A stretch of DNA of 64,000 nt, from the NCBI RefSeq assembly GCF_041916735.1, contig NZ_JAYRYY010000011.1; one strand, 5' to 3'. This DNA comes from Zoogloea sp016790385. Its GTDB lineage: Bacteria > Pseudomonadota > Gammaproteobacteria > Burkholderiales > Rhodocyclaceae. The position numbers and the translations under genes are program-made. This document shows positions 1-9,318 of this stretch, in pieces. The notes under the pieces were generated by a model, which worked only from the letters and a program-made list of their open reading frames with translations, had not been told where the DNA came from and made no database searches. How positions within the stretch are numbered: the first letter of the stretch is position 1; the number at the start of each line of letters is the position of its first letter.

Positions 1-126
1 GCCTCATGAAAGCCTCCACTGGGTGAATCGGCAACCGGATGGGCCGCCGCCCCCACACTCCAGAACGCCGCGCCCACCAGCAAGTTCCCGCGCAGCCCCG
101 AAGTACGCGCCACTGCGCAAAGTCGC

Positions 127-155
127 TTGACAGCCCCCAAACCCCTAACTAAAAT
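127..155 (+). promoter_or_regulatory. sigma-70 promoter of tRNA-Val
   Basis: A perfect -35 box TTGACA (127-132) is followed after exactly 17 bases by TAAAAT (150-155), one mismatch from the -10 consensus. The tRNA begins 20 bases downstream. The 126 bases before it show no gene I can recognise. Confidence 0.8.
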
Positions 156-175
156 GCGCGCTCTTCACACCTACC

Positions 176-250
176 GGGCGGTTAACTCAGCGGTAGAGTG
201 CCACCTTCACACGGTGGAAGCCACTGGTTCGATCCCAGTACCGCCCACCA
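176..250 (+). tRNA. tRNA-Val (anticodon CAC)
   Basis: A complete cloverleaf is visible. The 7-bp acceptor stem pairs GGGCGGT (176-182) with ACCGCCC (240-246), followed by discriminator A and an encoded CCA. The anticodon stem CCACC/GGTGG closes the loop TTCACAC, giving anticodon CAC, which reads GTG valine codons. The T-arm contains GTTCGATCC. It stands alone with its own promoter and terminator. Confidence 0.95.
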
Positions 251-290
251 GATATCGAGCATCGCTATCACCGACGTGATTGCGATGCGA

Positions 291-326
291 AGCAAAAAGG
301 CACCCTCGGGTGCCTTTTTGCTTTTG
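291..326 (+). terminator. rho-independent terminator after tRNA-Val
   Basis: A long perfect hairpin pairs GCAAAAAGGCACCC with GGGTGCCTTTTTGC around a 2-base TC centre and runs into a T-rich tail. It lies 41 bases after the tRNA end. Because the stem also has A/T runs on the other strand, it may act bidirectionally and end the convergent Sel1 gene. Confidence 0.85.
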
Positions 327-440
327 CTCATGCGCGGCTTTCTGACCAAGGCGAAGCCGATGGCGCCCCGCTCCGGGGCGCATACGGATCTCTGGCAAAC
401 ACCAACGGACGGCCCGTCGCAAACGTTTTCGGCAGGCCCG

Positions 441-2945
441 TCATGGGCAATGGACGCGCTCCCAGAATTGGCCCATTTTGCTGTCCGACCACAGCAGTCC
501 AGCGCACCAAATCCGATGCTGGTCAGCCACCCATTTGCGGGTTTCTTCCTGGGCGTCATAACCCTTGGTCACGGAGGGGGTCAGCGCCGCTGCGGCCTTC
601 GCCCGGGCTTGAACAGCGGCAGCCTGCTCCTGAACAACTTTGACCATATCCGGCGACTCGAGACCGTCCGCTGTCCAATTGAAATTCAGTGTGTATGGCG
701 TTGACCTCGACTTGGTCTGCAAGCCAAAGAGCCCTTCAATTTCCTCTCGCGCCTTAAAGGAACAGCGGTAGCCCGGCCGCGCACGGTCCCCGACCTTCAC
801 GCAGGACACGTCCTCGACCGACATGTCGGTTCGCGACAGTGCTATGCCCAAGGGCCCGGACGGCTTCGAAAAGCGTCCGTCGGACTGAAGCTGACCCGGC
901 TTGAGATACCTTGCCCAGGCCGACAGCAGCAAAGGTTGAATGTCGCTGTCCTTCGGCGGGAGGTTCCGAGTCTGGCGGTCCCGGCGGGCCTGCTCCAACT
1001 CCGCATTGAAGCGGGCCTGCCACTCCTCCCTCGAGAATTTGTCCAGACTGTCACGGAGGAACCGCTTTCCCTCCTCGTCACTGGAACCGATCTTTCGCTT
1101 GGGTGCTTCGAGTCCCGCTTGCCGAAGCCATCGGTCGTCGTCACCGCCAGGAATAACCCGTGCCTTCTCGATGCCGGCGAGATACCAGCGCTTGGCCCCT
1201 TCCGGATCGGGCGGATGGCCGGCATAAGCTTTGGCCGTCATCTCCGCCAGATCGTGGAAAGCGCGCCAGTTGCCGCCTTCAGCCGAACGGATCAACCAGC
1301 GGCGAGCCTCCTCAGGATTCGGACGGATACGCTCACTGCCGACCAGGTAGGCATGCCCCACGCTCCATTGCGCCATCACATGCCCACCTTCGGCCGCGCG
1401 GCGCATCCACCGGTCTGACTCGTCGCCACGACTGCGTTGCGCCAGTTCATATTGCGCGTCGGGGCTCCCCGCCTCGGCCAGGGGGGCGACATTCACCGAT
1501 CCATGCTGGGGATAGACCTTGCGATAGGCCATCTTGTAAGCGTCGAGCCCCTCGGTATGTCCGGCAACACTTGCCTTGCCGAACCACTCCATCGCCGCGC
1601 TATCGGATTGGGGAACACCATCGCCGCGAAGGTAGCTCACGGCGAGGTTGAACATGCCCACCGCCTCACCCGCGTCAGCGGACAAGCGCCACCATTTTGC
1701 AGACTTGGCATCGTCCTTCGGACGGAGAACCCCTTGATCGTAGGCTTGCGCCAGAATCAACATCGCCTTGGGGTGCGCCAGGGCGGCTGCCCGCTCCAGT
1801 TGCTGCATGGCCGGCTCCCGGGCGCCGGTCCTTTCCGCCTCGGCCCATAGCAGCTGGTAAAGCCGAAAGGCGGCCCATGCGTCGCCTGCATCCGACGCCT
1901 GACGATACAAACGCAGGGCGGTGTCCTGGGCCTGACCAACCCCCTCCCCTTGTTCGTACATCCAGCCAAGAAGGCGTGTGCTTCGGACGTCCCCCTGCTG
2001 TGCTGCCCGGGACAGCCACGGAAGGGCCGCGGCGTAATCAGGGGGCGTATTCGACGCCCCTTCGAAGTAAATCCGGCCGACCTCCGACGCGGCCTCCACG
2101 CCGCCCTGACGCTCGGCCTCCGTGAACAACTTGGCTGCGCCCTGGGCATTTTTTGCCTTCACACCTTCACCGCGCAGCACCAGCCGCCCAAGCGCCAGCT
2201 TGGAACGCCAGTCTCCATAGAGCGCTGACTCCAGGTAATGATGGGCAGCCTGGGCCGGATTCTGATCGACGCCATATCCCTGCTCATACGCGGATGCCAG
2301 CAGACGCAGCGCATACGGGTCACCCTTGCGCCCTGCCTTCCTCAACCATTCGATACCGGCCGCTTTGTCAGGCGTCGAACCGAAAAGGTCGAGAAAACCC
2401 ATACCGGCTTCGCCCTGCCGGTTGCCCCTGGCTGCGAGCTTTGAAAACAAGGCGCGCGCCCCGGCCTCATCGCGTGCCCCCGACGCACCGTTGAAGTAGG
2501 CCACGCCCAAAGTGGCCATTGCGCTTTCATCGCCCTGCTCGCTCATCTCGTGCAAGCTGTCCATGGCCTTCGTGGCATTCCGTGGAACACCGATGCCATA
2601 GAGCGCCAACCAGGCCAGGCTGAACCGTGCCCGGGCATTTCCCGCTGACGCCAATTCCTGCAAACGCGCAATGCCTGCCTTCGCTTTGTCCTGCTCGCCG
2701 CACGGTCCGTTGGACGCATCCTCAAAGGGTAGCTGCGCCAGGCTCCACGCATCCCCCGCCTTCGCCTGCTTTTGCAGATGCTGTAGATAAGCGCCGCAAC
2801 CGGACGTGCGCAGGACTTCAAGGCTCTCTTCAAGCGGCCCCGAATGCGCCAGCGAGCTGGCCAGAACACTTGCACCAGCAAGAAGACCGACAAGGCGGGG
2901 ACGCCGCCTGTACGGGGCGGAACGCAGGAACGGGAGATGCATCAT
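441..2945 (-). CDS. Secreted Sel1-repeat (TPR-like) protein, 834 aa
   Basis: The N-terminus has arginines followed by a hydrophobic stretch (LVGLLAGASVLASSL) and an AHSG-like cleavage site, so export to the periplasm or envelope is likely. The rest to about residue 640 is a chain of roughly a dozen Sel1-type repeats (recurring A..LG..Y..G.GV.....A..W...A..G). This fold serves as a protein-interaction scaffold. The C-terminal 200 residues are not Sel1 and contain several cysteines. Two adjacent Met codons allow either start. The substrate or partner is unknown. It is monocistronic and converges on the tRNA terminator. Confidence 0.85.
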   Translation of the reverse strand: MMHLPFLRSAPYRRRPRLVGLLAGASVLASSLAHSGPLEESLEVLRTSGCGAYLQHLQKQAKAGDAWSLAQLPFEDASNGPCGEQDKAKAGIARLQELASAGNARARFSLAWLALYGIGVPRNATKAMDSLHEMSEQGDESAMATLGVAYFNGASGARDEAGARALFSKLAARGNRQGEAGMGFLDLFGSTPDKAAGIEWLRKAGRKGDPYALRLLASAYEQGYGVDQNPAQAAHHYLESALYGDWRSKLALGRLVLRGEGVKAKNAQGAAKLFTEAERQGGVEAASEVGRIYFEGASNTPPDYAAALPWLSRAAQQGDVRSTRLLGWMYEQGEGVGQAQDTALRLYRQASDAGDAWAAFRLYQLLWAEAERTGAREPAMQQLERAAALAHPKAMLILAQAYDQGVLRPKDDAKSAKWWRLSADAGEAVGMFNLAVSYLRGDGVPQSDSAAMEWFGKASVAGHTEGLDAYKMAYRKVYPQHGSVNVAPLAEAGSPDAQYELAQRSRGDESDRWMRRAAEGGHVMAQWSVGHAYLVGSERIRPNPEEARRWLIRSAEGGNWRAFHDLAEMTAKAYAGHPPDPEGAKRWYLAGIEKARVIPGGDDDRWLRQAGLEAPKRKIGSSDEEGKRFLRDSLDKFSREEWQARFNAELEQARRDRQTRNLPPKDSDIQPLLLSAWARYLKPGQLQSDGRFSKPSGPLGIALSRTDMSVEDVSCVKVGDRARPGYRCSFKAREEIEGLFGLQTKSRSTPYTLNFNWTADGLESPDMVKVVQEQAAAVQARAKAAAALTPSVTKGYDAQEETRKWVADQHRIWCAGLLWSDSKMGQFWERVHCP

Positions 2946-3089
2946 CGGACCGCAGTGAGGACAAACGTAACCGGGATGCTAACCGCACAGCGCACCGACG
3001 GAACATGACAAATTGCCCCATCGGCCTGCATTCAAGGCGTTCGACGCAATGCCCCCAGAGCAGGCGCAATTTCCACTCCCGCGATCCGC

Positions 3090-3611
3090 TCAGATTCCGG
3101 ATCGAGGCAAGTCCGCATCGCCCCTGATCAGTGCCCGGGCGCGCGCCAGCAAACCCCTCCCAAGGAGCAAACGCTGCATGCTGTTGGCCAGATGCATGGG
3201 TAGCACCGTGTCGTCGGCCCAGGCGTAGGCGTCGATCTCGGGCACCGACTCGCCCGTCTTGTAATGGGCAAAATAGCTCGTGCAAGTACACTGCTCGGGT
3301 CGGATCTCGTGGGAATCGACGCCGACCGCAAACAGATGCAGATCCTTGCCGCGGTAATAGCGCTGCCGTCCAAGATCGTGAAGGCATTGCGGGTCGAAGC
3401 TGAGGCCGAACTCCTCACTCGCCTCCCGCAGGGCGCAGTCGATGGGGCGCTCGCCGGGGTCAATGAGGCCCTTCGGGAGATCCCAATGTTCATTGCCGGT
3501 GGAGTGGCCCACGAGCAGTTCCGAGCGCTCATTGATGACCAGCAGACCACAAGAAAGTAGGGTGGTGCTCAAGGATTCGCCCCCATGCTCGAATGCACGT
3601 CTGCCGCCCAC
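3090..3611 (-). CDS. NUDIX hydrolase
   Basis: This 173-residue protein carries a complete Nudix box at residues 48-70: G48, E54, R62-E63, E66-E67 and G69, matching GX5EX7REUXEEXGU. The family hydrolyses nucleoside diphosphates linked to another moiety, using Mg2+ bound by the REUXEE glutamates. The preceding LPKGLIDPGE context is typical of small housekeeping Nudix enzymes, but the substrate cannot be told. The true start may lie a few codons downstream, since residues 1-14 look unlike the family. It is transcribed away from the histidine kinase gene. Confidence 0.9.
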   Translation of the reverse strand: MGGRRAFEHGGESLSTTLLSCGLLVINERSELLVGHSTGNEHWDLPKGLIDPGERPIDCALREASEEFGLSFDPQCLHDLGRQRYYRGKDLHLFAVGVDSHEIRPEQCTCTSYFAHYKTGESVPEIDAYAWADDTVLPMHLANSMQRLLLGRGLLARARALIRGDADLPRSGI

Positions 3612-3860
3612 CGAAGTCTCGGCGGCGAGCCACGCTTTGCCTCCGATTGTCCATCACGCCGCGCCGGCCGTCACGGGCCCGGTTCTCGTCACGATCAGCC
3701 TGACCGCGGAGCCCGAGCCCCCTCCCCGGCATTCGGGGCGGACGCGCGGGGTTCTACGCAATTGCGCGTATTTGCGCATGCAAGGGAAAGCCCTAAGCTC
3801 AAATCTCCATTAAAGCGCCGCCGCGCAGGCTCAGGCAAGGATCGCAGAGACGCCCGCCCC

Positions 3861-5024
3861 ATGTTCGCCAACCTGCACAACCTCTCGCACCACGCCGCCT
3901 GGCGCCGACAGCTGGAGATGATCCTCGAATCCACCGGCGAAGGCATCTACGGCATCGACCTCCACGGCCGCTGCATCTTCATCAACGAAGCCGGCGCCGC
4001 CATGCTTGGCTACACACCGGATGAAGTGCTGGGCCGATCGATGCATTACCTCATCCATCATTCCCGCGCCGACGAATCCCTGATGCCGGTGCACGACTGC
4101 CGCATCTACAAGGCGTTCAAGGATGGCAAAGGCACCCGGGTGGACGACGAGGTGCTGTGGCGGCGCGAAGGCAGCAGTTTTCCCGCCGAGTATGCCTCCT
4201 ACCCGATCCGCGACGGGGACAAGGTGGTGGGGGCCGTCGTCACCTTCACCGACATCACCGAACGCAAGCGCACCCAGCGCTTGCTCCAGGATGCCCACGA
4301 CCAACTGGAGCTGCGCGTCCGGGAACGCACCGCGGAACTCACCGCCGCCCACGACAGCCTGCGCCAGTCCCACCAATCGCTGCGGCGCCTGTCGGCCCAC
4401 CTTAACACGGTGCGCGAAGAGGAACGCCGCCACATCGCCCGCGACATCCACGACGAACTGGGCGCCTCACTCACGGCCCTGCAACTGGAGATGAACTGGC
4501 TGCGCCAGCGTCTGGGCGAAGACCCGGCCATGCGCGACAAGCTCGACGGCATGCTGGAGATCGGCAGCCACGCCATGCAGGCAGTGCGGCGCATCCTCAA
4601 CGACCTGCGCCCGGGGGTGTTGGACCACCTGGGCCTGTGGGCGGCGCTGGAGAGCCTGCTGCTCGATTTCCAGAACCGCTCGGGGCTGGACTGCCATTAC
4701 GTCTGCACGCCCGAAATCGAGCGCTGCCGGCTTGGGCGGGATGCGGAAATCGCCCTTTACCGCATTGCCCAGGAGGTGCTGACCAACGTCACCCGCCACG
4801 CCCGGGCCACCCAGCTACGCCTTGAAGCCCGCGCCGACAACCGTGACCTCGTTCTCAGCATTGCCGACAACGGCCAGGGCATGCGGGTGCCGCCGCAGCC
4901 CACCTCCTTCGGCCTGCTGGGCATGCAGGAGCGCACCCTGGCGCTCGGCGGCAGCCTGACGATCGACAGCCGCCCAGGAACGGGCACCCGCATCGTGCTG
5001 CGCCTGCCCAATGCCATCGCCTGA
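3861..5024 (+). CDS. PAS-domain sensor histidine kinase, NarX/UhpB type
   Basis: The protein has 387 residues from this ATG; an upstream extension of the frame to 3585 looks non-coding. A PAS/PAC domain (about 10-135) is followed by a coiled region, a HisKA_3 dimerisation domain with the phospho-accepting histidine near residue 197 (ARDIHDELG) and a HATPase_c domain (QEVLTNVTRHA near 300, then ADNGQGM). No membrane segment is seen, so a cytoplasmic signal, possibly redox or a small ligand at the PAS domain, is likely. It lies 6 bases before its response regulator. No regulated target can be named from the sequence. Confidence 0.92.
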   Translation: MFANLHNLSHHAAWRRQLEMILESTGEGIYGIDLHGRCIFINEAGAAMLGYTPDEVLGRSMHYLIHHSRADESLMPVHDCRIYKAFKDGKGTRVDDEVLWRREGSSFPAEYASYPIRDGDKVVGAVVTFTDITERKRTQRLLQDAHDQLELRVRERTAELTAAHDSLRQSHQSLRRLSAHLNTVREEERRHIARDIHDELGASLTALQLEMNWLRQRLGEDPAMRDKLDGMLEIGSHAMQAVRRILNDLRPGVLDHLGLWAALESLLLDFQNRSGLDCHYVCTPEIERCRLGRDAEIALYRIAQEVLTNVTRHARATQLRLEARADNRDLVLSIADNGQGMRVPPQPTSFGLLGMQERTLALGGSLTIDSRPGTGTRIVLRLPNAIA

Positions 5025-5030
5025 ACCGCC

Positions 5031-5669
5031 ATGACCACCATCCTGATCGTCGACGACCACATGATCATCCGCCGCGGGCTGAGGCAGATCCTCTCCGAAT
5101 CGCCCGCCATCGGCAACATCCACGAGGCCGAGGACGGCCCGGCCGCCCTGCGCCTGCTGCGCAGCACGCCCATTGACGTGGTGCTGCTCGACATCGCCCT
5201 GGGCGAGCGGGACGGCCTCGACGTGCTGAAGACGCTCCATGGCGAGTTTCCCCGCCTGGGCATCATCATGTTGTCGGTGTACCCCGAGAACCAGTTTGCG
5301 CTGCGGGCCATGCGCGGCGGCGCCCACGCCTATCTCAACAAGGGATGCAGCCCAGATGTGCTGTTCGCCGCCATCGCCAAGGTGGCGGGCGGCGGCCTTT
5401 ACATCACGCCGGTGCTGGCCGAGCTGCTGGCCCAGAACGTGCGCGGCGTGCCCGACGACGAGAAGCCGCCCCACGAAGCCCTATCCAACCGGGAATTCCA
5501 GGTATTGCAGCTGCTCGCCCAGGGTCGCAGCGTGACGCAGATCGCCCAGCAGCTGGCCCTGTCAGCGAACACCATCTCCACCTACCGGGCGCGGATCTTC
5601 GACAAACTGGGCCTGCACAACCCTGCCGATCTGTTCAGCTACGCCGCCCGGCACAAGCTCACGGCCTAG
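5031..5669 (+). CDS. NarL/FixJ-family response regulator
   Basis: This 212-residue protein has an N-terminal receiver domain (IVDDH at 5-9, phospho-acceptor Asp54 in VVLLDIALG, a K near 104) and a C-terminal LuxR/GerE helix-turn-helix (about 149-208, LSNREFQVLQLLAQG then SANTISTYRARI). It is the evident partner of the kinase 6 bases upstream. It converges on the nhaD-like gene, 18 bases away. Whether it controls that antiporter is unknown. Confidence 0.93.
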   Translation: MTTILIVDDHMIIRRGLRQILSESPAIGNIHEAEDGPAALRLLRSTPIDVVLLDIALGERDGLDVLKTLHGEFPRLGIIMLSVYPENQFALRAMRGGAHAYLNKGCSPDVLFAAIAKVAGGGLYITPVLAELLAQNVRGVPDDEKPPHEALSNREFQVLQLLAQGRSVTQIAQQLALSANTISTYRARIFDKLGLHNPADLFSYAARHKLTA

Positions 5670-5687
5670 GCAAAGGCCCGCCGGCGC

Positions 5688-6971
5688 TCACCCCAGCAGC
5701 TGGCGCTGGAGCAGATAAACACCGGCCCCCGCAAAGTAGCCCACCAGGGCCAGCCCGCTGATACGTTTCACATACCAGAAGAAATGGATCTTCTCGAGGC
5801 CCATCGCCGCCACCCCGGCCGCCGAGCCGATCACCAGGATGGAGCCCCCCGTCCCGGCGCAATAGGCGAGGAAATGCCACAGGAAATGATCGGCCGGATA
5901 GTCCGCAAGGCTGTACATGCCCATCGACGCCGCCACCAGCGGCACGTTGTCCACCACCGCGCTGACCACACCGATGATCAGCACGATGAGGTCCTGACGT
6001 CCCACCGTCTCGTTCAGCCAGCCGGCCAGGGAAGCGAGGATGCGGGTGTGCTCCAGGGTGGCAACAGCCAGCAGGATGCCGGCAAAAAACACCAGCGAAC
6101 TCATGTCGATGCGGCTCAGGGCATGCACCAGGGTCAGCGGATGCTTGAGTTCGTCCTCCTTGCCGCGATGCACGATGTCACCGACCAGCCACAGGATGCC
6201 CAGCCCGAACAGGATGCCCATGAAGGGCGGGAGGTGCGTCACCGCCTTGAACACCGGCACCGCAACCAGGGTGCCGATGCCGAGAAAGAACATCAGGTTG
6301 CGCTCGAACAGGGTGCTTGCCACGCCCTGCTCGCCAGCCGTCACAGCAGGTGATTCAACCGGCTTGCCGCCGAGCATGTAGGCAGTGATCGCCAGGGGAA
6401 TCACCAGGCTGACAAGCGACGGCAAGAGCACCGATTGCATGATGCCCAAGGCCGTGATCTGGCCGTCGATCCACAACATCGTGGTGGTCACGTCACCGAT
6501 CGGCGACCACGCCCCACCGGCATTGGCGGCGATCACAATGATGCCGGCGAAGAACAGGCGGTCGTCGTGACGTGCCAGCAGCTTGCGCATCAGCGAGATC
6601 ATCACGATGGTCGTGGTGAGGTTGTCCAGCACCGAACTGAGAAAGAAGGTCACAAACCCCACCAGCCACATCAGCGACGACAGCCGGGTGGTCCGGATGC
6701 GCTCCGTGATCACCTCAAAACCGTTGTGGGCGTCCACCACCTCCACGATGGCCATGGCCCCCATCAGGAAGAACACGATCTGCGCGGTCCCCATCAGGGA
6801 TTCGTCCAGCTGCTCGGCCACCCGATGGTGATCGCCGGTCGCGAGGGCGTAGAGCGTCCATAGCACCCCTGCCCCCACCAGCGCCGACGCCGATTTGTTG
6901 ATCCCGAGGGGATGTTCGAGGGCAATTGCGAGATAGGTGACGATGAAGACGAGAACCAGGGCAGTCAGCAT
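5688..6971 (-). CDS. nhaD: NhaD-type Na+/H+ antiporter
   Basis: This is a 427-residue integral membrane protein with about 11-12 hydrophobic segments. It shows the NhaD/ArsB superfamily pattern, including LDNLTTTIVMISLMRKLL near residues 114-131, GGAWSPIGDVTTTMLW near 170-185 and a C-terminal AVVDNVPLVAASMGMY. The family exchanges cytoplasmic sodium (or lithium) for protons at alkaline pH. Length and the paired DN-containing half-repeats match NhaD rather than NhaA or NhaB. It is transcribed alone, opposite the two-component system. Confidence 0.88.
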   Translation of the reverse strand: MLTALVLVFIVTYLAIALEHPLGINKSASALVGAGVLWTLYALATGDHHRVAEQLDESLMGTAQIVFFLMGAMAIVEVVDAHNGFEVITERIRTTRLSSLMWLVGFVTFFLSSVLDNLTTTIVMISLMRKLLARHDDRLFFAGIIVIAANAGGAWSPIGDVTTTMLWIDGQITALGIMQSVLLPSLVSLVIPLAITAYMLGGKPVESPAVTAGEQGVASTLFERNLMFFLGIGTLVAVPVFKAVTHLPPFMGILFGLGILWLVGDIVHRGKEDELKHPLTLVHALSRIDMSSLVFFAGILLAVATLEHTRILASLAGWLNETVGRQDLIVLIIGVVSAVVDNVPLVAASMGMYSLADYPADHFLWHFLAYCAGTGGSILVIGSAAGVAAMGLEKIHFFWYVKRISGLALVGYFAGAGVYLLQRQLLG

Positions 6972-7227
6972 TGCAGGAGGCCTTGAGGGATAGAGCGGGC
7001 AGGGCTCGCCGCACGGATCACGCGGGCGAACGCGGAAATATACCCGATCGCCCCACCCGCCCGAAAGCGGCCCGACCGGTGTAGTGCTCCCCCTACATGC
7101 GAATCACGTTTGCAGTGATACCGGCCGCCCGGGCCTTGCCCGAAGATGGCTTTCAACGGGCCGTCCGGATCGCCTCCGCATCCTGGCCGCGCCGCCCGCC
7201 TCAACCATTCTCAAGGGGAGTCGCACC

Positions 7228-7902
7228 ATGGCACGCAAGCTGGGTTTCAGGCTGGGCATCTACGTCTTCAAGGACGCGGAGATCGTCGACTACGCGGCCC
7301 CGGCCGGTGTCATTTCGGTGGCGCGGCGCCTCGATCCCGAACTCGACACCTTCCTGATCGCCGAGTCCATGCGCCCGGTGCAGACCCAGGCCGGTTTCAC
7401 CGTGCTCCCCAACTACAGCTTCGCCGACCAGCCGGCCATGGACGCCTTCCTGATACCCGGCGGCTTCGGCACGCGGCAGGAGATGAACAATACCAACCTG
7501 CACCGCTACATCCGCAGCCTGCCAAGCGAGTGCCTGCTGACCAGCGTATGCACCGGCTCGTGGATCTACGCCCGCATGGGCCTGTTGGACGGCCTTTCGG
7601 CCACCAACCGCAAGGAACCTGATCGGCTGGAAGCCTCCCACATGGGCAAGACACCCATCGACCGCCTCGCCGAGATGGCGCCGGCCTGCCGCGTCAGCCG
7701 TGCCCGGGTGGTGGACGCCGGGCGCATCGTCACCGCCGGCGGCATTGCCTCGGGCATGGAGATGGGCTTCCACCTTCTGCGCCGGGCCGGCTACGACGAA
7801 GCCTTCATCGACGACGTGGCCCGCGTCATGGAATACCACCGGGCCTACGAGCTGTACCGGCACGACATCGAATTCTGCGAACCCACCCTATCCGACCATT
7901 GA
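7228..7902 (+). CDS. DJ-1/PfpI (class I glutamine amidotransferase-like) protein
   Basis: This 224-residue single-domain protein has the family pattern: an N-terminal strand (RLGIYVFKDAEIVDYAAP), a conserved acidic residue, the PGGFG loop near 78-81 and the nucleophile-elbow Cys108 in LTSVCTGSW. Relatives include isonitrile hydratases and AraC N-terminal domains; no DNA-binding domain is present. The ATG is preceded by AAGGGGAG. It sits 24 bases before the cyanate transporter genes, so it is probably co-transcribed and may act on a cyanate-related or nitrile-like compound. That role is inference. Confidence 0.8.
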   Translation: MARKLGFRLGIYVFKDAEIVDYAAPAGVISVARRLDPELDTFLIAESMRPVQTQAGFTVLPNYSFADQPAMDAFLIPGGFGTRQEMNNTNLHRYIRSLPSECLLTSVCTGSWIYARMGLLDGLSATNRKEPDRLEASHMGKTPIDRLAEMAPACRVSRARVVDAGRIVTAGGIASGMEMGFHLLRRAGYDEAFIDDVARVMEYHRAYELYRHDIEFCEPTLSDH

Positions 7903-7926
7903 TCCTGTTTCCAGGAGGAAATCGCC

Positions 7927-9306
7927 ATGTCTGCATTCAAGGACCCTTTCAGTGACGGCATCAAGCTTGGCAGCTGCACCTGCGGCAGGCACCACTCCCA
8001 GGCCGAACACGACGCCGCCCATGCCCGGGCCGCCGACCTGCCGGTGGAGGCCAACGAAGAAGCATTGAATCGCCGCACCATCGAGTCGGCCATCATGCGC
8101 GCGGTGTTTCCCGACGATCGGGAACGCCGCGGCTTCCTGCGGGCGGTCGGCCGCTCCACCGCCCTGGCCGCCCTGTCCAGCTTCTTCCCCCTTGGCGCCC
8201 TGGAAGCCATGGCCCAGGAAAAAGGCCCCCTGGAAAAGAAGGATCTGAAGATTGGCTTCATCCCCATCACCTGCGCCAGCCCCCTGCTGATGGCCGACCC
8301 CCTGGGCTTCTACAAGGCTCAGGGTCTCAACGTCCAGGTGGTCAAGACCGCCGGCTGGGCCTTGATCCGCGACAAGGTGCTCAACCGCGAGTACGACGCA
8401 TCCCACATGCTGGCCCCGATGCCCCTTGCCATGAGCATGGGCATCGGCTCCAACCCCATGCCGCTCAACGTCGCCACCATCCAGAACACCAACGGCCAGG
8501 CCATCACCCTGCACGTCAAGCACAAGGACAAGCGCGACCCCAGGCAGTGGAAGGGCTTCAAGTTTGCGGTGCCCTTCGAGTATTCGATGCACAACTTCCT
8601 GCTCCGCTACTACGTGGCCGAGCACGGGCTCGACCCGGACAAGGACATCCAGATCCGCGTGGTGCCGCCGCCCGAGATGGTGGCCAACCTGCGGGCCGGC
8701 AACCTGGACGGCTACCTTGGCCCCGACCCCTTCAACCAGCGCGCGGTGTTTGACGAAGTGGGCTTCATCCACATCCTCTCGAAGGAGATCTGGGACGGCC
8801 ACCCCTGCTGCTCCTTCGGCGTGCCCACCGACTTCGTCAAGCAGAACCCCAACACCTTCGCTGCCCTTTACCGCGCCATCCTGACCGCCGCCAAGATGGC
8901 CCGCGACCCGAAGAACCGCCCGATCATGGCCGAGGTGCTGTCACCCGCCGCCTACCTCAACCAGCCCAAGACGGTGCTGGAGCAAGTGCTCACCGGCAAG
9001 TTTGCCGATGGCCTGGGCAGCGTGCAGAACGTGCCCACCCGCGCCGACTTCGACCCCTTCCCGTGGTATTCGATGGCGGTGTGGATCCTCAGCCAGATGA
9101 AGCGCTGGGGCTACATCAAGGGCGACGTGAACTACAAGGACATCGCCGAGAAGGTGTACTTGATCACCGATGCCCGCAAGCACATGGCCGAGATCGGCAT
9201 GACGGCCCCCAAGGACAACTACGCCAAGTTCAAGGTCATGGGCAAGGAATTCGACCCCATGAAGGCCGACGCCTACGTCAATTCCTTTGCCATTCGCAAG
9301 ACCTGA
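7927..9306 (+). CDS. cynA: Cyanate/nitrate-type ABC transporter, substrate-binding protein
   Basis: This 459-residue NrtA/SsuA-type binding protein has a Tat-like signal (RRGFLRAVG then ALAALSSFFPLG) at about residues 62-85. Ahead of it lies an unusual 60-residue extension containing CTCGRHH. The mature domain starts at KIGFIPITCASPLL and includes the family pattern VPPPEMVANLRAGNLDGYLGPDP. It should capture a small anion in the periplasm. Cyanate is inferred from the linked permease, ATPase and cyanase genes. The start ATG follows an AGGAGG. Confidence 0.85.
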   Translation: MSAFKDPFSDGIKLGSCTCGRHHSQAEHDAAHARAADLPVEANEEALNRRTIESAIMRAVFPDDRERRGFLRAVGRSTALAALSSFFPLGALEAMAQEKGPLEKKDLKIGFIPITCASPLLMADPLGFYKAQGLNVQVVKTAGWALIRDKVLNREYDASHMLAPMPLAMSMGIGSNPMPLNVATIQNTNGQAITLHVKHKDKRDPRQWKGFKFAVPFEYSMHNFLLRYYVAEHGLDPDKDIQIRVVPPPEMVANLRAGNLDGYLGPDPFNQRAVFDEVGFIHILSKEIWDGHPCCSFGVPTDFVKQNPNTFAALYRAILTAAKMARDPKNRPIMAEVLSPAAYLNQPKTVLEQVLTGKFADGLGSVQNVPTRADFDPFPWYSMAVWILSQMKRWGYIKGDVNYKDIAEKVYLITDARKHMAEIGMTAPKDNYAKFKVMGKEFDPMKADAYVNSFAIRKT

Positions 9307-9318
9307 CGAAAGCCGGCC

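Noticed and set aside
7180..7245. sigma-54-like TGGC...GC elements near the PfpI gene
   Set aside because: The -12 element does not match TTGC and the best candidate lies inside the coding start, so it is chance similarity.
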